A DNA stretch of 64,000 nucleotides from an uncultured Olsenella sp. (GTDB lineage: Bacteria > Actinomycetota > Coriobacteriia > Coriobacteriales > Atopobiaceae). The notes beneath the pieces are model-generated. The model was not told where the DNA came from, did not search any database, and saw only the letters and a program-made list of their open reading frames with translations. Position numbers and translations under genes: made by a program. Below, in pieces: positions 27,927 to 35,670 of this stretch. Location of the stretch: assembly GCA_900316105.1 (NCBI GenBank), contig ONBR01000002.1, forward strand, positions 1-64,000. The letters run 5' to 3'. The number at the start of each line of letters is the position of its first letter. Within the stretch, counting starts at the first letter, position 1.

Positions 27927-28006
27927 CCAAAAGGGGCAGTGCCATAAGGGAGTACCCCTTATGGATAAGGGAGTACCCCTTTTGGATGCTTTGGGAAGTA
28001 CCCCCT
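27927..28006 (+). repeat. Cluster of palindromic repeats between dgkA and era
   Basis: Nested inverted repeats: CCAAAAGGGG (27927-27936) with CCCCTTTTGG (27976-27985), enclosing CCATAAGGG (27942-27950) with CCCTTATGG (27956-27964). The core GGGAGTACCCC occurs twice, at 27948-27958 and 27969-27979, and a third related core GGGAAGTACCCCC follows at 27993-28005. The same core is in the palindrome at 17324-17391. Confidence 0.85.
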
Positions 28007-28089
28007 AGATACCAGCCATCATGATAATCTCTTTCCGTAAGCTGCCCGCAGGCATTCGGCCGCGGGTCTGATCATAAGGAGAAGTTTGC

Positions 28090-29016
28090 ATGTCCGATAA
28101 GCAGAACGCCAAGCAGGAAAAGCCCTTCCACAGTGGCTTCGTTGCCTTGGTGGGCCGCCCCAACGTGGGCAAGTCCACCCTTCTGAACGCCTGCTATGGC
28201 GGAAAGATAGCCATCACCTCCAACGTTGCCCAGACTACCCGTCGCCGTATGCGGGCCGTGGTGAACACGTCCAACTCCCAGCTGGTCATCGTGGACACGC
28301 CGGGCCTCCATAAGCCCAAGGACGCCCTGGGCAAGGAGCTCAACAAGGCCGCCCTGACGGAGCTTGCCGACGTGGACGTGGCGGCCTTCCTGATCGACGC
28401 TACCAAGCCCGTGGGAAGGGGAGACGAGTGGGTGGCCAGCCACGTGGCTGCGTCCAAGGCCCCTTACAAGCTCCTGGTGATCACCAAGGCTGACCTGGCT
28501 ACCCAGGATCAGGTGAAGTCCCAGCTGGAAGCTGGCATGGCACTGGCGAAGTTCGATGACTCGGTGGTCGTCTCTTCTACGGAGAACTTCAACGTGGACA
28601 CCTTCCTGGACATCGTCTCCGAGCACCTGCCCGTGGGTCCTAAGTGGTTCCCCGACGACATGGACGTTGACATGACCGACGAGGACCTGGTAGCGGAGTT
28701 CATTCGCGAGAAGGTCCTGACCAACCTCCGCCAGGAGGTGCCCCATTCTGTGGGCGTCATCTGCGACAGCCTCGAGTGGAAGAAGGACGGTCACGTCTCG
28801 ATCTCGGCAACGATTGTCGTCGAGCGCGAGGGCCAGAAGGGCATCGTCATTGGTCGCGGTGGCTCCATGATCAAGAAGATCGGTATCGAGGCCCGACGCG
28901 ACGTGCAGAAGCTTCTGGATGCCAAATGCTACCTGGATCTGCGCGTGCAGGTGAGGCCCCAGTGGAGGCGCGATCAGAACGAGATCAGCCGCATGGGCCT
29001 CAAGGTCGAGGAGTAG
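28090..29016 (+). CDS. era: GTPase Era
   Basis: A GTPase that binds the 3' end of 16S rRNA and checks 30S assembly. It has 308 residues. G motifs: GRPNVGKSTL near 22, the switch region TTRRRMRAV, DTPGLHKPK near 70 and TKAD near 134. A C-terminal KH domain has VIGRGGSMIKKIG near 257. It has an AAGGAGAAG ribosome-binding site. It stands close to phoH, ybeY and recO, the usual neighbourhood. Confidence 0.96.
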   Translation: MSDKQNAKQEKPFHSGFVALVGRPNVGKSTLLNACYGGKIAITSNVAQTTRRRMRAVVNTSNSQLVIVDTPGLHKPKDALGKELNKAALTELADVDVAAFLIDATKPVGRGDEWVASHVAASKAPYKLLVITKADLATQDQVKSQLEAGMALAKFDDSVVVSSTENFNVDTFLDIVSEHLPVGPKWFPDDMDVDMTDEDLVAEFIREKVLTNLRQEVPHSVGVICDSLEWKKDGHVSISATIVVEREGQKGIVIGRGGSMIKKIGIEARRDVQKLLDAKCYLDLRVQVRPQWRRDQNEISRMGLKVEE

Positions 29017-29025
29017 GCCGGAGCC

Positions 29026-29775
29026 GTGGCTGCGCGCACGAGGCGGCTTGACTGCATCGTCCTGGACAGGACCAAGCTTTCCGAGAAGGACCTGATTCTG
29101 ACCATGCTGGCCAGGTCGGGGGAGCAGGTGCGGGCCATTGCCAAGGGTTCTCGCAAGCCTGGTGGCCGCTTTGCCCCGGTGTCGGAGCTCTTCTGCGAGG
29201 ACGACCTGCTCCTGGCCAAGGGACGTGGTGCCTTGGAGATCGTCTCGGAGGGAAGACTCGTCGAGGCGCACCCTGGCATCCGCGGGGACTTCGCTCGGGT
29301 TAGCGCTGCGTCCGTGGTCTGCGAGCTGGCTAAGCAGACCTGCTTCCAGGACGCGGAGGACCCCTTTCTGTATCCCATCTGCTCGAAAGCCCTGTCCTGT
29401 GTCGAAAGGGCTGACGACCAGAGGCGGCTGGACCTCCTGGTGGCTGCCTACGCGATGAAGATCACGGCTCACGGGGGCTGGAGGCCTGAGCTTTCGTCCT
29501 GCATTTCCTGCGCTGATGCCGACGTGTCATTCTTTTCCGTGCAGGCCGGTGGCGCCCTGTGCTCGTCCTGCGCAAAGGACGTTCCTGGTGTGGAGGAGCT
29601 CTCTCGTGACCAGCTTGGCTGGATTGCCGCGCTGATCATGTCTACCTTTGACCAGCTTTTGGAGGTACAGGTGGATCTGGAGACGTCTACCTGGTTGCTC
29701 TCACTGGCGCATCGCTGGGCGGCAACGCACCTGGACTGCAGGCTGAGGGCGTTCGAATTCATGCTGAGCGTGTAA
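29026..29775 (+). CDS. recO: DNA repair protein RecO
   Basis: Loads RecA on SSB-coated DNA with RecR. It has 249 residues: an OB-fold N terminus (VLDRTKLSEKDLILTMLARSGEQV region), a helical middle, and a zinc finger with CISC near 160 and CSSC near 180. It begins with GTG 9 bases after era. A gene-free repeat region of 1.37 kb follows. Confidence 0.92.
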   Translation: MAARTRRLDCIVLDRTKLSEKDLILTMLARSGEQVRAIAKGSRKPGGRFAPVSELFCEDDLLLAKGRGALEIVSEGRLVEAHPGIRGDFARVSAASVVCELAKQTCFQDAEDPFLYPICSKALSCVERADDQRRLDLLVAAYAMKITAHGGWRPELSSCISCADADVSFFSVQAGGALCSSCAKDVPGVEELSRDQLGWIAALIMSTFDQLLEVQVDLETSTWLLSLAHRWAATHLDCRLRAFEFMLSV

Positions 29776-29790
29776 TCCCTGCTTGGGGGC

Positions 29791-29861
29791 GGAGCTGGTC
29801 TCTTGCTTGCGTCGGCGCTCAAAGACATAAGTCGCACCGCCACAAGCAAGAGGCCAGCCCC
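29791..29861 (+). repeat. Long inverted repeat after recO
   Basis: The arms at 29791-29809 and 29843-29861 match at 17 of 19 positions around a 33-base loop. No T-run follows. A second hairpin, GGTCGCC (29928-29934) with GGCGACC (29952-29958), lies 67 bases on. The pair could be part of a structured RNA or end recO transcription without a classical U-tract. Confidence 0.7.
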
Positions 29862-29868
29862 GTATCGG

Positions 29869-30001
29869 ACTCGAGGGGTGTGTTGACGACTAACGGGGGA
29901 TTGTATAGTTGGAGGCTCCAGGGCGTAGGTCGCCTGCTTACAAGAAGGCAAGGCGACCCTCTCTGTACTCGAAGGATGTACTGACGTCTAACGGGGATTT
30001 T
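29869..30001 (+). repeat. Two imperfect direct repeats of about 34 bases
   Basis: Copies at 29869-29902 and 29967-30000 both read ACTCGA, then a variable part, then TGACG, a base, and CTAACGGGG followed by ATT. They are 98 bases apart and each follows a hairpin. A shorter direct repeat, CACCAAGGTCGG, occurs at 30066 and 30159, and its inverted form CCGACCTTG follows near 30199. No gene is visible in 29776-30240. Confidence 0.65.
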
Positions 30002-30242
30002 GGGGAAAGAGCTGGATTACGGCGAGCCCTCTTGGACTGGCGGCGGCCTGGGTTTCGCTTCCGCGCCACCAAGGTCGGGGAATTTGCGGTTCCCGCTGGA
30101 AAAACCGCCCCTGGCAACGGGATTGGTAGGAGACCGAGCCTTGTCCACGAGGCGAGCGTCACCAAGGTCGGTATAAGTCGTCTGCCGTGCAAGAAGAGCC
30201 GACCTTGTTGGATGGCCGCCGTGGATTATTGCCTCTGTATTC

Positions 30243-30875
30243 CGTGGGAAATGTCTCCGCTGTTCGTCGGCGTGGGAATCGCCTCCGCTGCTGGCCCCGG
30301 CGTGGAAAAGCCCCCTGCAGCCCGTGGGATTTGTCTCTTCGGCCCGTGGGAATGACCTCCGCTGTGCCCCGGCGTGGGAATGACCTCCGCTGACCGTGGG
30401 ATATGTCTCTGGAGGCCGTGGGAATGACCTCCGGGGTGCCACGGCGTGGGAATCGCCTCCGCTGCCCGTGGGATATGTCTCTGGAGACCGTAGGAATGAC
30501 CTCCAGGGTGCTCCTAGAAGACTCCAGAGGCGAAACCCACGCCCCGAAAAAGCTTACACCACGTCTGACCTGGGAATCTATAAACCCCTCTTGTGGGATT
30601 TGCCTCTTTTTGCCGCTTGGCGTGGGAATCGCCTCCGCTGACCGTGGGATATGCCTCTGGAGACCGTGGGAATGACCTCCGCTGTGCCCCGGCGTGGAAA
30701 AGGCCTCTGCTGCCCGTGGGATTTACCTCTGCTGCTGGCCCCGGCGTGGGAATCGCCTCTGCAGCCCGTGGGATATGTCTCTGGAGACCGTGGGAATGAC
30801 CTCCAATGTGCCACGGCGTGGGAATCGCCTCTGCTGCCCGTGGGATTTTTCTCCGCTGTGCCCCCGCGTAGGAAA
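30243..30875 (+). repeat. Degenerate tandem repeat array with 22/28-base spacing
   Basis: About 21 good copies and three weak ones of CGTGGGAAT-like units, most followed by a CCTCC or TCTCT block. Unit starts read at 30243, 30271, 30301, 30323, 30345, 30373, 30395, 30417, 30445, 30467, 30489, then 30621, 30643, 30665, 30693, 30715, 30745, 30767, 30789, 30817, 30839 and 30867. Steps are 22 or 28 (twice 30), often as 22+22+28. Weak copies near 30569 and 30592 lie in the interruption. Some 28-base units can fold by CCGTGG/CCACGG. No convincing gene is seen on either strand; 30876-31147 holds only the approach to rpsO. Confidence 0.85.
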
Positions 30876-31147
30876 AGCCCCTGGACCAAGCACGACTCTC
30901 ACCGCGAACTGACCTACACCCACACCTCCTTTGTCCTGCTGCAGAGGACATCACGCGAGCCTTGCGAAGCAGGCGAGCAAGCAACGGCGAGCCCAGCCTG
31001 ACCTTCTCGCAGCTGAATATGTGTGCATGCTGCGAGGGCCATCCTCGTGTGATATCCTCTCAAAGGTTGTACCTTGGACCTAGGGGCTCGCTCATGCCAG
31101 GCGACCTTCTCAGTCTGAGGCGAATTTTCGACGAAAGGGAGTTTCAC

Positions 31148-31426
31148 ATGGCAGTTACCAAGGAGCGCAAGGCTGAGCTTATCGCACAGTACGGCAAGAC
31201 CCCCCAGGATTCCGGTTCCCCTGAGGTCCAGGTTGCCCTGCTGACCGAGCGTATCAAGGGCCTGACGGAGCACATGAAGTCCCACAAGAAGGACTTCCAC
31301 ACCCGCCGCGGCCTGCTCATGCTGGTTGGTAAGCGTCGTCGTCTGCTCAGCTACATCAAGAAGCAGGACATCGAGAACTATCGTAGCCTGATCAAGAGCC
31401 TGGGCATCCGCGACAACATCCAGTAG
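31148..31426 (+). CDS. rpsO: Ribosomal protein S15
   Basis: A 92-residue primary 16S rRNA-binding protein of the 30S platform. Family features: TGSPEVQ-like [16 protein letters not shown] near 21, [20 protein letters not shown] segment near 42 and [13 protein letters not shown] near 63. The ATG at 31148 has AAAGGGAG 6 bases upstream. It is followed by pnp, the widely conserved rpsO-pnp pair. Confidence 0.97.
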   Translation: MAVTKERKAELIAQYGKTPQDSGSPEVQVALLTERIKGLTEHMKSHKKDFHTRRGLLMLVGKRRRLLSYIKKQDIENYRSLIKSLGIRDNIQ

Positions 31427-31442
31427 CTTCAAGGTGGTATCT

Positions 31443-31500
31443 GAGGAGCGCCTGCGGGCGCTCCTCTCACATGACGGCCCGTCTGCAATGGGGCAGGCGG
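31443..31500 (+). promoter_or_regulatory. Two hairpins in the rpsO-pnp spacer
   Basis: GAGGAGCGCC (31443-31452) pairs perfectly with GGCGCTCCTC (31457-31466) with a 4-base loop, then CCGTCTGC/GCAGGCGG (about 31479-31500) forms a second stem. Neither has a U-tract. They may be an RNase processing or stability site, as is known between rpsO and pnp in other bacteria; that role is inferred. Confidence 0.6.
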
Positions 31501-31519
31501 AGATAAGAGGAAAAGTATT

Positions 31520-33751
31520 ATGGCAAAGGTAACGCACGAGTTCGACCTCTATGGCAAGCACTACAAGCTGGAGACGGGCGAGCTCGCGAAGCAGGCCACC
31601 GGTGAGTGCCTGGTGTCCTGCGGCGACTCCACGGTCAACGTGACCGTAGTCGTCTCCAAGGAGCGCAAGAACTACGACTTCTTCCCGCTGACGGTCGACT
31701 TCATCGAGCGCATGTACGCCGTGGGTCGCATTCCCGGCGGCTATCTGAAGCGCGAGGCCCGTCCCTCCGAGAAGGCAACCCTGACGGCCCGTATGATCGA
31801 CCGTCCCATCCGTCCTTCCTTCCCCGACGGCTTCCGCAACGAGGTCCAGATCGTGGCTATGCCGCTCGTTGCCGATCAGGTCAACTCAGTTGACACCATT
31901 TCCATCATGGGTGCCTCCTGCGCCCTAACCGTGGGCGGCGTGCCCTTCGAGGGTCCCCTGGCCGGCGTCCGCATCGCCCGCAACCCCGAGACCGGCGAGT
32001 TCCTGGTGAACCCCACCTACGAGGAGCGTGACGCCTCCGACCTGGACCTAGAGCTGGGCGGCTCCGCCACCTTCATCTCCATGCTCGAGGCTGGCGCCAA
32101 GGAGATCTCCGAGGACGACATGCTGGCTGCCATGGCCTTTGGCCAGGAGGCCATCGCTGCCTTCTGCGAGGAGGAGAAGAAGTTCTTCGCCAAGGTCCAG
32201 GAGGTCAACGGACCCTTCCCCAAGCGCGAGTATATCCTGGACGAGCCTATTCCCGAGGTCCACGAGCGTGTCTTTGCCCACTTCGACGAGATGGCCGCCG
32301 CCCTCAAGGACGCCGACAAGCTCTCCCGCATGGACAAGGTCGAGGCCCTGAAGGACTCCATCAAGGCCGAGTTCACCGAGGAAGAGCAGGCCGAGTATGA
32401 GCGTGCCATCCCCGTCGAGCTCAAGAGCCTGGAGAAGCACGCCATGCGCAAGATGGTCGTCGAGACCGGCGAGCGCGTCGACGGCCGTACGGCCACCGAG
32501 GTCCGTCCCCTGATGATCAAGCCCAACTACCTGCCCCTCGTCCACGGCTCCGGCCTCTTCCAGCGTGGCCAGACTCAGGTGCTCTCCGTCTGCACCCTGG
32601 GTATGCTCAACGAGTGGCAGCGCTTGGACACCATCGAGCCTGTCGATGGCAAGCGCTACATCCACCACTACAACTTCCCGCCCTACTGCACCGGCGAGAC
32701 CGGCCGCATGGGCAGCCCCAAGCGCCGCGAGATCGGCCACGGCAACCTGGCAGAGCGCGCACTCCTGCCCGTGATTCCCTCCGAGGAGGAGTTCCCCTAC
32801 ACCATCCGCGTCGTCTCTGACGTCATGGAGTCCAACGGTTCCTCTTCCATGGCCTCCACCTGCGGTTCCACCCTGTCCCTGATGGACGCCGGCGTGCCCC
32901 TGAAGCGCCCCGTCTCCGGTGTGGCCATGGGCCTCATCCAGGAGGAGGGCAAGACCGTCGTTCTCACCGACATCCAGGGCCTCGAGGACTTCCTGGGCGA
33001 CATGGACTTCAAGGTGACCGGCACCACCAAGGGCATCACTGCCATGCAGATGGACAACAAGGCCACCGGCCTCACCCCCGAGATCCTTCGCAAGGCACTG
33101 ATGCAGGCACATGAGGGCCGTATGTTCATCTTGGACGCTATGCTGGAACAGATTCCGGCACCCCGCGAGGCCACCAAGGAGTCCGCACCCCAGATCATCA
33201 GCCTGCAGATCCCCACGGACAAGATCCGCGACGTCATCGGCTCTGGCGGCAAGGTCATCCGCGGCATCCAGGACGACACGGGCGCTACCGTGGACATCCA
33301 GGAGGACGGCAACGTCTTCATCGCCGGTAGCTCCCAGGCTGCCGCTGAGGCTGCCGAGCGCATCAAGGCCATCGTCAAGGTTCCCGAGGTGGGCGAGGAG
33401 TACACCGGCCGTGTCGTGAACATCCAGCCCTTCGGCGCCTTCATCGAGCTTCTGCCTGGCAAGGATGGTCTCCTGCACATCTCCCGCGTCGCCAATGGCC
33501 GCGTGGAGAAGGTCGAGGACGTCCTCAACATCGGTGACGAGGTCAAGGTCAAGGTCATCGAGGTCGACGAGAAGGGCAAGATCAGCCTGGATCGTCTGGA
33601 CAAGCCCGAGGCCACCGCTCCTTCTGGCAAGGGCCGCGAGCACAACGGCGACCACCGTGGCGGCGAGCGCCGCAACCACAGCCGTCGTCGCCCTGGCGAC
33701 CATGGCAACGGCAACGGTCGTCAGCCCCGTCGTCATCACGACGCCGAGTAG
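31520..33751 (+). CDS. pnp: Polynucleotide phosphorylase
   Basis: A phosphorolytic 3'-5' exoribonuclease, 743 residues. Two RNase PH cores: the first starts near 15, and the second has GERVDGRTATEVRP near 315, GSGLFQRGQTQVLS near 345 and NGSSSMAS near 438. Then a KH domain (IGSGGKVIRGI near 573) and an S1 domain (VNIQPFGAFIELLPGKDGLLHIS near 632). The last 40 or so residues are a low-complexity tail rich in His, Arg, Gly and Asn, possibly for RNA or partner binding. It has an AGAGGA ribosome-binding site. Confidence 0.97.
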   Translation: MAKVTHEFDLYGKHYKLETGELAKQATGECLVSCGDSTVNVTVVVSKERKNYDFFPLTVDFIERMYAVGRIPGGYLKREARPSEKATLTARMIDRPIRPSFPDGFRNEVQIVAMPLVADQVNSVDTISIMGASCALTVGGVPFEGPLAGVRIARNPETGEFLVNPTYEERDASDLDLELGGSATFISMLEAGAKEISEDDMLAAMAFGQEAIAAFCEEEKKFFAKVQEVNGPFPKREYILDEPIPEVHERVFAHFDEMAAALKDADKLSRMDKVEALKDSIKAEFTEEEQAEYERAIPVELKSLEKHAMRKMVVETGERVDGRTATEVRPLMIKPNYLPLVHGSGLFQRGQTQVLSVCTLGMLNEWQRLDTIEPVDGKRYIHHYNFPPYCTGETGRMGSPKRREIGHGNLAERALLPVIPSEEEFPYTIRVVSDVMESNGSSSMASTCGSTLSLMDAGVPLKRPVSGVAMGLIQEEGKTVVLTDIQGLEDFLGDMDFKVTGTTKGITAMQMDNKATGLTPEILRKALMQAHEGRMFILDAMLEQIPAPREATKESAPQIISLQIPTDKIRDVIGSGGKVIRGIQDDTGATVDIQEDGNVFIAGSSQAAAEAAERIKAIVKVPEVGEEYTGRVVNIQPFGAFIELLPGKDGLLHISRVANGRVEKVEDVLNIGDEVKVKVIEVDEKGKISLDRLDKPEATAPSGKGREHNGDHRGGERRNHSRRRPGDHGNGNGRQPRRHHDAE

Positions 33752-33783
33752 CCTGAGGCTGCAGTTCCGCACATAGCTTGGCC

Positions 33784-33823
33784 AGAGGCTGATGGGAATC
33801 TCTCCCGTCGGCCTCTTTCTTTT
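33784..33823 (+). terminator. pnp terminator
   Basis: A 14-bp stem, left arm 33784-33797 and right arm 33803-33816 with two G-U pairs, has a 5-base loop and is followed by TTCTTTT. Confidence 0.85.
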
Positions 33824-34002
33824 GGAGGGGAGACGGGCGGGGATTATGTGCTGCCTATGCTTCGGTACAAAATCCCCGTCTGGTCAGTCAGAGCCTGGGT
33901 AAAATATCCTGATAGCGTAGTGACCTTCTGTAAGGTTTTCGGCATCGAAGCGATGCCGTCTCTATATGCCTCATACACCCCTTCGAAAGGAATCTGCAAA
34001 GT

Positions 34003-35664
34003 ATGGCAAAAAAGCAACTGTCCCTGAGGATCATTCCCCTGGGAGGACTCGATGGCATCGGCAAGAACATGACGGTGTTCGAGTACGGCGAGGACATGGT
34101 CCTCGTTGACGCTGGCCTCATGTTCCCTGATGACGAGCAGCCTGGCGTTGACCTGGTCCTGCCCGACTACACCTACGTCCTGGAGAACGAGGAGAAGCTC
34201 CGCGGTATCATCATCACCCACGGTCACGAGGACCACACGGGCGCCCTGCCCTACCTCCTCATGGATCTGAGTCGCAAGGTCCCCATCTACTCCAGCAAGC
34301 TAACCCTGGGCATCATCGAGGGCAAGCTGGCCGAGCACAAGCTCAACTCGCCCAAGTTCCGCGAGGTACAGAATGGCTCCCATCTCAACCTGGGTGCCTT
34401 CAGCATCGACTTCTTCTCGATGACCCACTCCATCCCCGCCGCTCTGGGTGTCTACATGCGCACCCCTGCCGGATCCGTGCTCCACACGGGCGACTTCAAG
34501 CTGGACCAGACCCCCATTGATGGCGTCCTCCCCAATTACCAGGCCATTGCCCGCTTCGCCACGATGGGCGTCGACCTCCTGCTGTCGGACTCCACCAACG
34601 CCACGCGTCCCGGCTACACCCCCTCCGAGGCCACCGTCGGTCCCTCCCTTCGCCACATCATCAAGAATGCCGAGGGTAGGGTCTTCGTTGCCTCCTTCTC
34701 CAGCCACATCCACCGCCTGCAGCAGGTATGCGACGCCGCCACGGCAGTGGGCCGCAAGGTCGTCGTGACCGGCCGTTCCATGGTCAACAACACCCGCATC
34801 GCACGCGAGCTGGGCTACCTAAAGATCTCGCAGGAAGACCTCATCGATGCCTACGACGTCCAGGACATTCCCGACGACAAGATCGTGGTCCTCTGCACGG
34901 GCAGCCAGGGTGAGCCCATGAGCGCCCTGGCCCGCATGGCCAACGGCGACCACAAGTCCCTGACCATCACCTCCGAGGACACCGTGATCATCTCGGCCAC
35001 GCCCGTTCCCGGCAACGAGAAGTCGGTCCAGTCCATCATCAACGCCCTGTCAAAGATCGGCTGTGCCATCTATGACAAGTCAAACACCGTCGTGCACGTG
35101 TCGGGCCACGGCAGCCAGGAGGAACTCAAGCTCATGCTGGCAATGACGCACCCGCGCTATTTCATGCCGGTCCACGGCGAGGCAGTGCACCTCCGCGCCC
35201 ACGCAAAGCTGGCCGAGTCCATGGGCATTCCCAGGAACCGCATCTTCATTGCCGATAACGGCGACTCCCTGGAGATCACCAACGGCAAGGTCAAGTGGGG
35301 CCAGCCCGTTGAGTCCGGCGTCGTCTACGTCGACGGCCTGTCCGTCACCGATTCTGACCCCGTGGTCTTCCGCGACCGTCAGAAGCTGGCGTCCGATGGC
35401 ATCGTCACCTGCGTCATCACGGTCTCCAGCAGGGACCGCAGGGTCGGGGATGCCGTGGTGGCTTGCAGGGGCGTCACCTTCGATACCGACGAGCTGATCG
35501 ACGAGGCCCAGCACTTTGTCATGGGTCAGGTCAATGAGCGCGCGCAAAAGGGCGGCTCCAGCATCGAGACCCTTCGCAAGGCATCGCGAAACTCCCTATC
35601 CAACTTCCTTTGGAGCAAGACAAGAACGAGGCCGATGGTCATTCCGATCGTCATGGAGGTCTAG
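34003..35664 (+). CDS. rnj: Ribonuclease J
   Basis: A 553-residue beta-CASP metallo-beta-lactamase RNase with endo- and 5'-exonuclease activity. Metal motif HGHEDHTGA near residue 74; VLHTGDFKLDQ near 163 and SDSTNA near 192; beta-CASP pieces SHIHRLQQ near 233, CTGSQGEPMSAL near 298 and HVSGHGSQEEL near 367, then MPVHGE near 388. A C-terminal domain completes it. The 250-base spacer before it has a GGCATCG/CGATGCC hairpin at 33941-33957. The AAAGGAA ribosome-binding site precedes ATG 34003. Confidence 0.96.
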   Translation: MAKKQLSLRIIPLGGLDGIGKNMTVFEYGEDMVLVDAGLMFPDDEQPGVDLVLPDYTYVLENEEKLRGIIITHGHEDHTGALPYLLMDLSRKVPIYSSKLTLGIIEGKLAEHKLNSPKFREVQNGSHLNLGAFSIDFFSMTHSIPAALGVYMRTPAGSVLHTGDFKLDQTPIDGVLPNYQAIARFATMGVDLLLSDSTNATRPGYTPSEATVGPSLRHIIKNAEGRVFVASFSSHIHRLQQVCDAATAVGRKVVVTGRSMVNNTRIARELGYLKISQEDLIDAYDVQDIPDDKIVVLCTGSQGEPMSALARMANGDHKSLTITSEDTVIISATPVPGNEKSVQSIINALSKIGCAIYDKSNTVVHVSGHGSQEELKLMLAMTHPRYFMPVHGEAVHLRAHAKLAESMGIPRNRIFIADNGDSLEITNGKVKWGQPVESGVVYVDGLSVTDSDPVVFRDRQKLASDGIVTCVITVSSRDRRVGDAVVACRGVTFDTDELIDEAQHFVMGQVNERAQKGGSSIETLRKASRNSLSNFLWSKTRTRPMVIPIVMEV

Positions 35665-35670
35665 CAGTAC

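Noticed and set aside
30243..30875. Array as a CRISPR locus
   Set aside because: Units are degenerate, steps are 22 or 28 bases, there are no unique spacers between fixed repeats and no cas genes in the window.
30017..30984. Minus-strand frames of 141 and 156 codons and plus-strand frames of 80-116 codons through the array
   Set aside because: They have no ribosome-binding sites, the repeat step of 22 bases shifts frame from unit to unit, and the predicted proteins are Arg/Pro/Ser/Gly-rich nonsense-like strings.
32048..33772. Minus-strand frame of 574 codons opposite pnp
   Set aside because: It lies antisense to a gene with all PNPase domains; its composition (Asp/Leu/Gly/His-rich) is typical of an antisense shadow.
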